The translations under genes were made by a program, and so were the position numbers. The notes beneath the pieces were generated by a model. It was not told where the DNA came from, made no database searches, and was given only the letters and a program-made list of their open reading frames with translations. From positions 12,879,638 to 12,943,637 of the forward strand of contig NC_072786.1 of NCBI RefSeq assembly GCF_022539595.1: a DNA stretch of 64,000 nt. Reading direction: 5' to 3'. The number at the start of each line of letters is the position of its first letter. Within the stretch, counting starts at the first letter, position 1. The stretch is from Amphiprion ocellaris (lineage: Eukaryota > Chordata > Actinopteri > Pomacentridae). This document shows, one piece after another, positions 1-12,760 of this stretch.

Positions 1-244
1 CCTGTCCGTGACTGCATTGCAAGTGAATAACTGTGAAAATTAGGTCAATTAGGCAGATAAGGAATTACAAGCAATGGCTTTGTTTCAGACCCAGCTTTTC
101 CATGTTTTTCAGTTTGGGCTCCCTAGACTCAATTAAGTGAAACCCTTATACTATTGCATACAGTAATTTGACATTTGCCAGTTTTTTACAACCTTTTTTG
201 CAAGCAACATTTTCTTTGTATTGAGTTTGGGTCTCTGGTGTGTG

Positions 245-445
245 TGCAGTTCAGTTTAACCGTCTGAACCCCAAACAGTTTCCAGCATTTTTTGTTTCTG
301 TCATGTTTTTAGTCACTGTGGGCTCATTTTTCACTGCAATATGAATTCCTGCACCTCTATGAAAACAGCACAGCCATGGCTAGTGGTAAGGAGAACTCAT
401 GAATCTCTTTTGTGCAGCATAATAGTATTGTAATACCCTAAATCA
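245..445 (+). repeat. Left part of the TTAA/CCCT repeat family
   Basis: The text TTAACCGTCTGAACCCCAAAC near 256-276, followed by 'cactgtgg', 'cactgcaatatgaattcctgcacctctatgaaaacagcacagccatggctag' and 'gagaactcatgaat', parallels the start and body of the copy at 36961-37750. The copy is lost beyond about 445. Confidence 0.5.
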
Positions 446-979
446 TAAAATAAGCCTGCAGTTTAGCCCACTTTAGGTGATAATACCCTGAATTTCTGGT
501 ATCTGTTGGTCGCAGAGGAGTCAATAATCTCTTCTCAGCCAAGGAGCACAGAATTTTTGCTGTTCGCAGAATAAGGTTACTTTAAATTATTTGTAGGTGG
601 CAATCTTGTAGATATCTCATAGAATAAAGTAATTTTTGATGAAATATCCTAGTTTTTAACTTGGATGTGGTTGTTTTTGAACATTAATTCAAAGATAGAA
701 AATCCAGCAATTCTTGTCTGGCCCTGATATATGGTATAATTTACACTAATTTCAAAGAATGCCTTTCTGTTTTGGGCTTTGTTTGTTCATTTTTCTTCTG
801 TTGCAGTCTGTTTAATTTGAATACATTTTAGAGGCCCAGAAAGTAAAACTAGTTGTATTTACAGTCATGTAGTTGAATTTTGATTTTCTTCTTTGCTACA
901 CAGGTAATTATTATGTGTTCACTCAGGTTCATCTTAAATAACAGACAGTATTGTGCTGTGGTAACAATTTTGGGAAGGC
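446..979. other. Unannotated intron stretch
   Basis: AT-rich, no exon homology, no recognisable repeat. Confidence 0.5.
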
Positions 980-1215
980 TCTTTTCTTTTTGAGCGTGAC
1001 AAGAGCAAGATGAACTTGAATGACCTGCTTAGAGCATTGACCTCAGCCCCATCCAGAAACTCTGGGATGAACTGGAAGCTGACTGTGAGCCAGGTTTTAT
1101 CGCCCCAACATCAGTGGCCGTCTTCTCTAATGCTCTTCCGGCTGAACAGGAGCAAATCGCAGACTGGTTCTAGAAATCCTGCAGAAAAGCTTCCTTCCGT
1201 CTACCGAATATCATT
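980..1215 (+). pseudogene. Tc1/mariner-type transposase fragment (decayed)
   Basis: A frame through 1039-1167 reads DLSPIQKLWDELE, then a segment like 'PTSV..L.NAL..E..QI'. This resembles the C-terminal part of Tc1-type transposases around DLNPIExLWDELE, which carries the last acidic catalytic residue. That Glu is Gln here, and a TAG stop follows within about 45 residues, so the copy is dead. No inverted ends or N-terminal domain were found nearby. It is an old fragment in the intron and not a host gene. Confidence 0.7.
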
Positions 1216-1816
1216 CAAGTGTAATTCCTGACTATCCACATACTTTTGGCCATGTAGCATATACAAGCAGTCTTTTCCTTCTCACAACTGGTGCAGTGCC
1301 TCGTCTTAGCCAGCCAGCTGCCACGACAAATAGACCTTAAAGAGACATAAATGCGCCTCATGAGTACACTAAAACAGTCACATGAAATACAAATATGAAC
1401 TGATGTGGAGAGAAAGAGAAGCAGAGTGAGACAGAGACAGTTAAAAGGGAGTAATTTCCACTCTATTGCAAACTCTTTGCCACATTCATTGATGAAAAAG
1501 ATCCAGAAAGTCTTTCATCTGTAATCTATGCAAATATGGAGTTTCCCAATTACGCTGCGCCGCTTCTGTCGCTTTTTTTCTCACCCACACACACAAATAC
1601 ACTCAACTAATCACCTCGGATGACTGTGTGACTGAATGCCTCCCCAGCTTGTCACAAAGAGACTCCGTATGAATATTAAACGCAAATTCAGACTGTGTGG
1701 ACATGTTCCCCTGACATATGGCTCCTCATAGGTGTCTTATGTAATTTGTCACCAGGTGTGTAGATAACAACTTACCTGTGTGAGTGACGGAGCTGAAGGC
1801 TGTGTTTACACTTCCT

Positions 1817-1825
1817 ATGTGTGTG

Positions 1826-1857
<32 letters not shown>

Positions 1858-1877
1858 TGCGTGCGTGTGTGTGTGTG
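1817..1877. repeat. (GT)n/(GCGT)n compound microsatellite
   Basis: GT repeats pass into eight GCGT-type units and back into GT. The GCGT block is CpG-containing. Confidence 0.97.
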
Positions 1878-2464
1878 AGTGACACCTAGCTGGGGCTGCG
1901 ACGGCGCCTTTAATTGCTTCGTCTCCTCGGCGCTCGTAGCGAGGGAGCGCATGCAGAGCAACCAGGAAGTGAATTACCTGGAGCTGACAACCTCCCACGG
2001 GATACACATTTCCCAGCAGGCTTTGCTGATGCCAACAGATTGCCTGTTGTCTCTTTCTCTCACGGTCCCTGTGTCAGGCTCACACAGACACGCAAAAACC
2101 ATGCACTCAGGCTGCGATCGGTGCTACAGGGTTGTAGATGCAGCATCATGAGGATATGTGGATATAATGTATTCAGACACTCATAGACTCTCCATATCCG
2201 CCCACACAAAGCTGACACGACTTCTACATACATGATTTAGTGGGCCAGAAGCTGCTCAGGTGGCCTTGTTTACAGTCTCTTTTACTGAGCTTGTTTAGAT
2301 TAACTGTATAAAACAATGATTGTGTGATATTCACTAAAAAAAATACATGATTAACATATTATATTGATCTTCCTGCTGGCTGTACACCTATAGGAAGCAA
2401 GTCTATTTAAATCCATGCAATTATGCTAGTGGTTATGTAATAAAATTCAACAGTCGTGTTCTCT

Positions 2465-2900
2465 CTCCAGCTGCACTTGGACACAGAGCTAATGTTTTGA
2501 GCTAAATGCTAAATTTAGGATGCTTACATGCTCACAATAACAACACAAACATGCTGATGTTTAGCACTTGTAATGTTTACTATGCTCATTATTTGAGCAC
2601 GACATTTCGGCACGCAAATTTTCCGTCTTTGTTTTACATGTAGTAATTTGCTAAAAACAGATTCAAACATTCCTTCGTTTTAAGTAGATTTTAAGAGTAA
2701 ATTTTGGATATTTAGCGGTAACTCCTTGTAGAGGCTCAGCAGCCATCTGTCCTCTAGTTAAAAAGGCAGAGGATCTCCAAAGTCAGTTGATTACATCCTC
2801 TGGGCACCAGAAATGTCCGTACTCAATGTTGTGGCACCACATCCAATATTTCAGTCTTGCCCAGCAGGATCGACTCTAGAGCTGCCAGTGCTTCTAAAAA
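2465..2900 (+). repeat. Copy of the 'gctaacatgctgatgtttagca' teleost repeat
   Basis: 'gagctaaatgctaaatttaggatgcttacatgctcacaataacaacacaaacatgctgatgtttagcac' is followed further on by 'ccaaagtcagttgattacatcctctgggcaccagaaatgtcc' and 'ccacatccaatatttcagtc'. Both parts fit a repeat I recall from many percomorph genomes. Shorter relatives are at 25440-25560 and 45125-45240. Confidence 0.55.
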
Positions 2901-3079
2901 CAGCCACTGTAGGTGTGATCAGACTCAGTAAAAGACATTATTCAGAGATATTAGAATTCTTTTATATTATAAGAAGCCTGAAATAAACAACTATGCGAGA
3001 AATTTGTAACACTAAATATTGCATTTATATGACACAAGTCCCACTTCTTTCCTGAAATAACTTTTTAAAAGTCTTATAA

Positions 3080-3200
3080 CTGGTTAAGCGGGAAAGAAGA
3101 GAGAACTCAAAAATTGCTCAATTTTGTGCTCAAAGGTGTTACTGGTATTGAAAAAAAAATCATAGCTTATCATTTATCACTGCTTACTATAGGTATTTTA
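3080..3200 (+). repeat. Old fragment of the TTAA/CCCT repeat family
   Basis: 'agagagaactcaaaaattgctca' and 'gctcaaaggtgttactggtattg...ataggtattttact' follow the order of matching blocks in the copies at 46030-46190 and 37240-37440. It is heavily diverged, and its limits are approximate. Confidence 0.35.
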
Positions 3201-6200
3201 CTCCTGGAATTTTTAATTAGATTCTAATAATTGTCTCACTAAGGGCTTTATGGTTGCACTGAGGTGTTACAGATTTGATTTGATTTTCTTACAGAATCTG
3301 GTGAGGGCAAATGGCAATTTTTTTGGAATGAGGCATGTAGAATAAAGCCAGCTCTATGAAACATAACAACTTTAAGCTTAGATTTTGATAATCTTCCTGA
3401 CACAACAGCACATTTAGGCGAGTTATTCATGGGTTTCCAGGGAGTTTTTGCGTTTCTTTCTACAATAAAGGGTGTATTTTAATTTTTTTCAAACTCGCTG
3501 GCAGGCTTTCAAAGAGTTAAGGCTTATTTTGGAGCACAAAACTTTTTAAGCAGTTTTTATCGGATTTGACAGATTTATCAGTTGTTATGTTCCCGGTGAC
3601 CATTGAAATTGCATTTATGGTTTTTCCTCGTCTATGTTGATTGGTGCTCTAACCAAGATGGCTGCCGCATGGCGAGACTGGCCTTTAAAAACTTTACTGT
3701 AAGTTAAAGAAAGTAGGAAAGGATGTGTTAAAAGTTTTTTTTAAATTACAGTTTCAGATTCTGGGGTTCAAGCCAGAACTTAGATCAGAACTTATTCCTT
3801 TAGTAGAGCTTCACCTTCATCCATTACAGGTAAGTGGTGGTGGACTTTTGAAAAGTTAGTTGAAGAGGCCGGCCTGCAATTTCCAAAAGTTATATTAGTT
3901 TTTGGATGGGAAACAACTTTAAAGCTCAATATCTCTGACTTAATCTACTCTGAATGCAGATGAAGCCCCAGTCCGGTGCCTCAGGTCACTCCTCTTTTCC
4001 CGTACGTTTCTAACTCCATCACCAGTCTACTCTATCTTCTTGATAATGAGCCTCAATAACTGGACACTTTCCATAAATCTCTCCCACCATAACCTCAGCC
4101 TTCGCTTTCCGGCATTCCCCTTTCCAATGTGAACTATGTGATGAATGAGGCTTTTTAAAAAAGATATCAAATATTCAGCTGCCTCCAAACTCCTGAATGA
4201 AAAATTGAGAATATATCATTCATCGAGTGCTCATTTTACTTTCCACTACTACCAAATTCAGAATTCACTTATCCCCTACAAGCAGCGAGGCTCAGAAAGC
4301 AGCCGGGTATGAATTATCCTGCAGATTATTTTATGCATGACGGTTAAGTGCGAGATTCCTTTGACTGATAGGAAGGAAAATCAGTATCCAAAAAGCTTTC
4401 TTTGTCATGATAAGACTTGCCTGTGGTGCATTATTTTGGACCTTTGCTTAGATTGGAGAGATGGGGAGAAAACAAAGGGAGGACAACAAGAGGGAGGAGG
4501 GAAAAATAATTTTGTGCTCTTTATTTTTTATTTTCCCAAAGCCATTGGACTATTTATTCTAGATTGAAATAAAGTGTCTTCTAGGGAGAAGGTAGTAACT
4601 CCCTCCTCCCGCAGAAATGACAACAAAAAAAGAAGGAAGCAGAAAAATATCTTAGAAAAAATATTTGTTTTGGAATACAGTATTTATGTGTGTTGGGAGG
4701 AGAGGGAATGAGAGAAAAAGCTGAAGCTGAGTATGAAGGTGTTGTGCGTCTGTGGCTTCAGGCTGTATGTGATGCACATTCACACACCTGGCAACCCTGA
4801 GGGACAGGTTTGCAAATTAGAAATGTAACCTCCACACAACCTTTGACTCACTCCTTCTCTCTTTTTACACTTTCTCTCTCCATCAGTGTTCACAGTTCTT
4901 GCTGCTTGTTGATATATTCATGAGAACAGATCAATATTGTTTGCTGTTTGTGGAAAGCTCCTCGTCCATTATGTCGACCTGAAGTTGTCCATATAAAGCC
5001 AGTTTGCTACGATACTGTGTCGCATGCTAACACACATTGTTGATATTGAATATTGGTAAAATGTCAGTGGATTTGTTTTTCACTCTTGTTTACGGTTAGA
5101 TTTAGGTAATGAAAAGCATGTGGTTAAATGGGAGCTCTGGTTTTGCATATAAAAGTCTGTGTACAGAGCTTTGCAGCTTACAATATACTACTTCATCGAG
5201 CCATATTAAGTCATTTGTGGCTCCTTAGGGTGGTGCTTAAAATCATAAATTGCCTCAAGTAATGTCATTTGGTGTGGATGGTTCCATGAATTAATTGCAA
5301 GGTTAAATCATCATAGAGTGAAATACAATTTGACTTCTGCTGTTGCTTGTTAAAGTAACCTGAAGGACACTCAGTCACATGCCACGACAAATGCCCGATC
5401 TCACTGTTTTAAAGAAAGTGATATGAATCTGTTCCTGGTAGTTTTTTGACAATCCTACTTACGACAAACTGAATTGAAAATATGTCTCCATCTCAAGAAG
5501 GAACACTTCCCTAAATTTTGCTGCTCAGTTGCAGTAATGACATATACGATACGTTACAATGCAATCATGTGTTCATATTAGCGGGGCATGTTAAAGGCAG
5601 TTAATGGTGTTTTTGCTGCAACTCCCTGAGTGAACTGTTTGTGTTCTGGTTGCATTATGGATGAAGTTTTTGGTTGCTGAACTCTTGTGAGCATATGATT
5701 AGTTGCGCATATGGTCGTCTGGTACAAAACCTGTCACTTGAACTCAAGGGTAACGACCAAACTCACCAATCTCTGATTTTATTCTGAAAGTTCTGGCTGG
5801 ATGTGGTGATACGTACCTCTGCTGCTTTGATGCTTCTGTTGAGATGTTGGTTAATTTCCTGCTCATCTTCATCTGCCATGCTGGATTCTGTTTACAGAAT
5901 AAATTACATCTCCTAGATGCGTAGTTCTTTCAATTAGCATTGTCCTAATTGTGTCACAACCCATCTAGCCTTTGCTACAATGCAAGTTGAGCAGGAGTGG
6001 CATGATTCCACTGGCAGCAGTTTATAAGCCAGAAGATTGTAATGATATAAGATCATCAGGTCATCCAACCATAGTTTTGATAAGGAAGAAGGATGTATGG
6101 AATAATGAAGATGTCTGCTGTGAATGTTAGAGTGCAAATATAGAATTGGTTAAGGAGTTTTTAAAGGTTAGAAAATGGTTGTGGTTTTGGTTTAGATCAG

Positions 6201-8213
6201 AAAAGTCAATGCGGAATTTACAGCATGTGATGCATGGACTTTTTCAATATTTAACCAAAACTACAGCTTTAACCATGTGAATTAGAAACCTAAACATTTG
6301 ATCGTCCAAACATGTCTTAAGGTAAAACATTTACACCTGTTCCAGTTAACTACAAACAAAGGTTAATGGGAACACTTATCATAATAACATCAAAAAAGCA
6401 GGCATTCATTCTGATCTTGTGACAATATGCACAAAAGCAGTCAAGTAAAGAAAGGAGAAAGCTTTATTTCTATTTAGTATAAAGCCAGTGTTTCAGTGTC
6501 GACAAGTACACGAGAGTCTGCTGAGGTCTGAGTGACATAAATTTTGTCATCTGCCCAAGCCTGCGAGAGGCCATGTTGACCCCTCTGCAGACATCCTCAC
6601 ACAATCCAAAATTGGTGTCACTGTGCTATAAGGGCAGCAGTGTGCATGCTCAGAATATGCACACGTCAATCTACTGTGAATGTATGGAACAGACTCCTCC
6701 AAGCTGACTATAAAGTAGTATAAGAACACTATGTATCCAATGTCTGCAGCTGTCTGTCTGTGTGCACAATCAAGACTTGTAATAAATGTTGCCAGTGAAC
6801 ATGACCTTTGGCAGCAATGTTCCAAAATACATTTGTCAAAGTGAATTAGTAGTACGTGAACAAACTTGGTATAAAATTTTCACAGCAGATATCTGTCTCT
6901 TGTTAGCAGTCATGTCTCTTGGCATTGAAACCAAAAGCTCAAAAGGAGCACTAACACAAATCCACCTCTTCATAAGGACTTCCCTTCCTCTCATCACCCC
7001 TCGTCCCTGCTTGTTTCTGACTCATTCTCTGTTTAACAGGGAGAAACTGGAGCTGTGCTGAGTAAGCGCTCCTGAATCTTCAGCTAGTGAATACAGCAGA
7101 GCCCCCCTGCAGTCTCCAACCTACGCACCAACCCTTTGTGTGTGTGATTACATGTGTGTGGCTATCTGTAAGCCTGCCTGTCTTTGCTCATGTCCTCCGG
7201 TGTCTTTCCTTCTTACTTCTTTTTTTCTTCTTTCCCTCAGTGCCTGTCTGCTGTCTTGTGTTCCTTTGTTGTTGGTCGGTGCATTCTTTTACTTTGCCTC
7301 TTTGTCTGTAGCTGGCAGCATGCATGTGTCTGTCTGCCCCCAGTCTGTCTTTCTGGCATCGCCACAGAATGATTTTTATAGCTTCTCCCCTGTGTCTCCA
7401 CCCCCACACCCCCTCGGTTTTTTTGTCTCTTTTTTGAAGTGGATGAGTAAATGAATCTCTTTGTCTTGCACTGTAGTGTAACCCGCTAATCAGGCCATTC
7501 ACTGATTACACGCTTCATGCTCATCATGCATGTGTGTGTCTGACTGTGTGTGCATGTGCGTTGCCTTTTTGATGCTGCACATGTTTGTGTGTCATTGTGT
7601 CTTTTAGAACAGCGAGGGGCATCCGTTGACACTAAGCCGTCCTCCACGGTGTCGTCGGCTCGTTGTTTGGCATTCAGGTGCAAAAATGCAAAATGCGACA
7701 CCCCAAATCTGGAAAATTATGTATTTACGGCGAGTTCCTGCTGCGCTCTTTGTTACCTGCCGGGCTGTATCTGGGAATGCATGTATTTGAGTGTGCAGGG
7801 AGGAAGAGAAAGATGAGGTAGGGGCTAGAAAAGAGAGATGGGGTAGCAGACGAGGTAGGAGGGATGAGGAGGAGGAAGAGGAAGGATGCGAGGAGTGGGG
7901 GGTATAGAGGGGGAAAACCAATTATCGTCCAGATAACAGGCAGGCTATGGATTTTCTACCAGGCCTCTTCTGCAGCTCTTTCATTCAGATTCTGTCTCTC
8001 TGTCTATTTCTGTCTCTCTGTCCTTGTAACAAATTTAAATTCCAATTCAAGGCAGCTTTATTGACATGATAGAAAATCCTGCAGTATAGATTCCACATTA
8101 TAGTGTCTTGTTTTTGGCTCAGACTGTGTGTGTTCTGATTAACTACAGAAGATGAGCTGTTGAAATGTGTCAGACAACAGAGACTGACATTTTGTCAATA
8201 GATCCACCCTGTC

Positions 8214-8215
<2 letters not shown>
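3200..8215. other. Unannotated intron stretch with a CpG-richer patch
   Basis: No exon or named repeat was recognised. A pyrimidine-rich section lies at 7190-7260. The patch at 7600-7790 has clearly more CpG than its surroundings. The polypurine tract at 7797-7918 follows it. At 4150-4340 the sequence is CNE-like (even composition, 'gaattatcctgcagattattttatgcatga'). Confidence 0.45.
7797..7918 (+). repeat. Polypurine tract
   Basis: About 120 bases are almost all A and G, rich in gaggagga and gggg blocks, with only scattered pyrimidines. Such tracts can form triplex DNA. No gene signal. Confidence 0.8.

Positions 8216-8254
<39 letters not shown>
8216..8254. repeat. (GT)n microsatellite
   Basis: About 19 uninterrupted GT units. 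Confidence 0.97.
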
Positions 8255-8255
<1 letters not shown>

Positions 8256-11200
8256 GCTGTGACCAGGAGGCAGTCACATTATCTAATCTGCATTGTCATG
8301 TTGTCCTTCTGCATTAGAGGTGATGTGTCCTTGACACTTTACGGCTTCTAAATGAGGGGTTTGAGATTTAGGAACAAGATCAGATTTTCTTACTATCTGT
8401 CCAAACAGTCAATCAGAAGTGCTGCAGCCTTAGCACAGTATTATTGTAATGATAGCAAAATTCTAACTTTGACGCAAGATTTGCCTTAATATACCGATAC
8501 AGCTAAAACATCATGAAAAGAAATGGAATAATATATGACAGGACATAGAGAGGTCGGTTAATTAAAAGAAATGTAAGTATTCTGACAGTGTCAAAGCAAG
8601 GCAGCAAAGGATGCGCCTGGATTTCTTTGTGTAAGTCAGCTCGACAAAAACTAAAACCAGTCAAAGTTAATGGGTATGAAGGTGGTTTTCAACTTTCATT
8701 GTTAACTCAGACCTTCTGCTTCACATTAAAGGAGACACTTAATGAATCATGTGACTCTTCGTCTACACAAAGTACTGCGTGTTTTAAATGAGAAATATTC
8801 TGTATTAATGGAGAAAAGAAGCAATAAAGCAACAGGAGCAAATTTTTGCACCATAAAGTGTTCCTAAATTTTAAAATCCAATCTGAACTGCAGGAACTCT
8901 TCATTAAACTTTTTACATGCTCATGTTTCTCCAAAGCTTAACAAAGAATAAATCTTTGCTGATATGAGTGTGAGCAGAACTTCAGTACACATTTTAATCA
9001 CACACTTACTGCAGGAATTCTGTTGATCATGTTAACTGCACTTTTGCACACCTGTATTTAACGCTTTGCAATAACGTGACTCAATGTTATGAGTGTGAAC
9101 ATTGCATTTTGTGATGGAATTATAAAGCCAAATTAGACAGCTATCATTGCCCTTAACTGCCTCAACAAACTCCGTTAGAAAAAGCTTGTTTGATTTATAT
9201 TTGATTGAATTTGCTGAGCCGTTGCTCTTTGAATCCTTGTCCATGAATGAATGTCTGTCAGTGAGATGCTTTCCCAAGCTGGATGTGTTGTCTCCGTCAG
9301 TCTGCGTAGGTAAAACATCTTCTGGAGATGAGCTTTTTGGTGTTCATTGTCTTGCCCTGACAGTCAGCTGTAACTAAAATAACAGCATGTTTTGATTTGC
9401 GCGTCTTCTTGATGGACGACTTGTGGATGGTTGGCAAGAAAGCTTGTTTTTGCAGCTATGCTTTTTAGAAAATATGGCTTCTTTTAAATCAGTCATTTTT
9501 AAAATAGCATCTACTGATATAAATGAGAACAGAATCGTTTATAACGGTTTTGCTTAACTAGACTAACAAGCTCACAGGCTTGCCGGTGAGGGAACAGCTA
9601 ATCCCACAACATGCAAAGTTTTCCCTCAAGGTTAAAGTACTAATTTGCTGTTTATTTATTCATTTACAATGTGGGAGAACCATCAGCAAAAGTGTTTTGG
9701 CATCGACTGAACCAGTTTGAGTCACTTTGCTTTGGCAATCAGACATAATTGTTCCTGGATAAACACCACTTAGACACAGACAGGCTCAGTGCATCACCAT
9801 AGTTCAGGAGGTAAAGCTTAGCTGCTCATTGACGCTATTTATGAAAGATATAAAAGTAATTAGCATTTTGGGTGAGCATGACTGTGATAACATATCATCC
9901 CATCATCATTCCAGATGTTGACATTTTCCTTCAAATTAAACTGGTGACACGCTACGCTAATTTTAATTGAAAGCATCCCAGCAGTAGCACAGTCACATCT
10001 GGATTAAGTAGAAGTGTTGTGTTTGTGTCATGCTAAACTGACAAGCTGCAAAAGGAAACCAGATATGCCGTCAGAAACAAGAAAAAACACGGATGAACAA
10101 ACTGAATACAGGTTTTTAAATAAATGTTCACAGCAGGAAGGTGTCTTACTGTGTGTATTTCTCACAGCGGGATGTGCTCATTAAAAGCTAGGCTTAGAGC
10201 AGTAAAAATAAAGGTTTGGTTCCCCCATATTACAAAAAGGTAGCATCTGTTCATGCACATAGTTTCAAGACATTAATTTTCATGATTTCTAGAGCATACC
10301 CATTGCGATGACTGTAAATGGAATTACATTTTTTGTTACACATAGCACTGAAAAAGGTCACATAAATGAGCAATTTTCATTAGAAGGACTTTCTACTGGA
10401 AGAATAGTTTCTTGAAAAGTGCTTTGCAACAACCTTTGAATGTCGAGTGTGCAACCGGGATGCTAATTCTGACGCTAATGCTGCAGAGTATTCAGCAGGG
10501 CATTTTCCACTGCTTTGAGCAACACAAATAGATTTTAATTCACCTCTAATTATTTTTGAATTGTCTTGTTGTGGTCCTTTGAGATGTGTTTCTTATATTC
10601 AAGAAAATAATATAATTCAACGGCGTCACACGCTGTAGCCTCTAAGGTAATGCTACGGTTGAAGCAACAACTTTCTACAGGAAAAAATAAACCTAACATT
10701 CATCCAGGTAGGATTTTTTTTTTGCAGTGCTGTTGTAATAGACTATTTGTACTGTGTGTTTTTTTTTTTCAATATGATGAAGCAACCTTTAAGTTAACAA
10801 GCGTTGCTTCATAGTGGTGTTGTATCATTTTATTTTGCAGGTATGCGGAATTAAGTAACATTAAAATAATAAGAGGTGTCTCCACTGTTTACAAAAATTG
10901 TGTGTTTCACAGCTGCGATGTTCCTTATGGTTCTGGCAGCGATAGGTGTTAATTTGTGGTTTGGATCGGTTCTTGTGTTTGACAACAAACCTGAGGCGAT
11001 GACTCCATCTCCCAATGAAGTGGAAGTGGAAGTATGAAGTGGATTTACAAAAAGATGCGCAGTGACTCACCATCGTCTCTGCTGCCCATTTCATTAGCAT
11101 TAATCTTTCTCTCTTCCAGACTCTTCCGCTCTTCCTTTTTCTGTCCGTCTCTTTGGCTGATCTCCTCTCATTTCTCTATCATCCCATCTGTACAGCTGAG

Positions 11201-12619
11201 TCACTGTCCTCTCTCTCTCCCTTTCTTCCCACATCTCTGCCGTTCCATCTGTCCAGTGGGTTTTAACTCTTTGAAAGACTCAGACATACACTCGACCTTA
11301 GTGCCATTTCATAGTATATCCTGGTGTTCAGTTTCATTCGACTCTGTAGTGTTTACGCACTTCATCTGAAGGAGGAAATAATGCGTTGATGCTGGTTAAA
11401 TGCATCAAGGTGAATGTCAGTGATATTTCAGTCTGTCGAGCACACAAAGAAGCTACGAGACTGAGAGAGAAAGATCTGTCAGCATCCTCATCTGTTTGAA
11501 AACGTTATAATACCGCCCTTCATACTTTCATCTAGCTTTCCGTCCGTCAGTTATCTGGCTCTGTCGTAATAAACAAACAAATCTTAGAGCAGCTGAATCT
11601 TAGTTGTATAAGCGTTCATGCAAGAGACAGGCGTAGTTTAACAGTGTACACAGACATGAAAAATACAGTTTTTCTGTATACATAAAGGGAAAGGCATCAT
11701 TATGTGTTGGACCACCATGAGATCAGTTTCAGCGCTCCTTGACATTCATTCTACAAATTTCTGTAACTCTGCTAAAGGAATGGTTGCTGTTATTTCCGAT
11801 TTTAGTCCCATATTAGGTGTTTATGATGGTGTCTCAGCATTGTGTTGCTCCTCTTTCTTTCACAGGTCTGTTGAACTGTGTGCAACAGACTCATTTTGGT
11901 TGTAGGCAGAAGTTGTGGAGGCATCTCACTTGTAAATGTGTGCAATGATGCTGCAATATAGTGAATATTCTTGTAGGACCTTACATAGTTGTTGAAATGT
12001 AATTTCAATTATCTTTTTACACCATATTCTGCTCTATGAAGTCCAGCTGAAATTAAATTAAAATGTTTTGTCCACTACACCATACATATCTGCTCAACAG
12101 GTCACTAAAAATGAAACATTCAGACACAAATTTATATTTTATACTGTGTGTTTTGTATCCGTTATGGTGCCTCCTGGTTTTGCTTTAATTGGGTATTTTA
12201 GTATCTGTCTATGTAGAAGGAGACCTTATTCAATACAGCCAATCAATTCTTGTATAAAACAAACATTTGCTGGAGAAAAGTGTACCGTTAATTCAGCTTT
12301 GCAGGCCCGAAAGCCAATTAGCTGCTCTGCTGCAGCACATTAAACAGCATATAAATGTACCTGCAAATGCCAGGTTGGACCGTTAGATGCTGGTTTGGTT
12401 CTGACACACTGTCTGTCGATGACATTTAACTGCTGCACAAGTTTGTTTACTTTGTCTCTAATTCACAGCTGCCATCAAACACAGACAGGACCATCGCTCC
12501 AGCTGGCTGAGACAGAAAGGAGCATTTCTGACATTTCATCAGTCTCAGAGAAGAAAAAAAAACATTTTTCATTTTAATCACTACATTTTAAAACACAGTA
12601 TTTGACTAGCTGTGTTTTC
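8255..12619. other. Unannotated intron stretch
   Basis: Nothing firm. A long pyrimidine-rich segment lies at 11095-11250. Short homopolymers are at 10710-10770. Confidence 0.45.
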
Positions 12620-12760
12620 AGTTGGGCTATAACTTCTCGATGCTTAGCCTAAAGTAAAGAACAGAAACAGGAGGAAACAGCTTATCTGGCTCTATCAAAA
12701 GTATACAAATTAAAATCTGATATCTTTACCAGAAACAACATGTGGTCTCTGTGGCAGACT
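12620..12760 (+). repeat. Left-arm copy of the foldback repeat family
   Basis: 'gcttagcctaaagtaaagaacagaaacaggaggaaacagcttatctggctctatcaaaagtatac' aligns with the left arm of the copy at 16790 and with the family as I recall it. The right half is missing. Confidence 0.55.
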
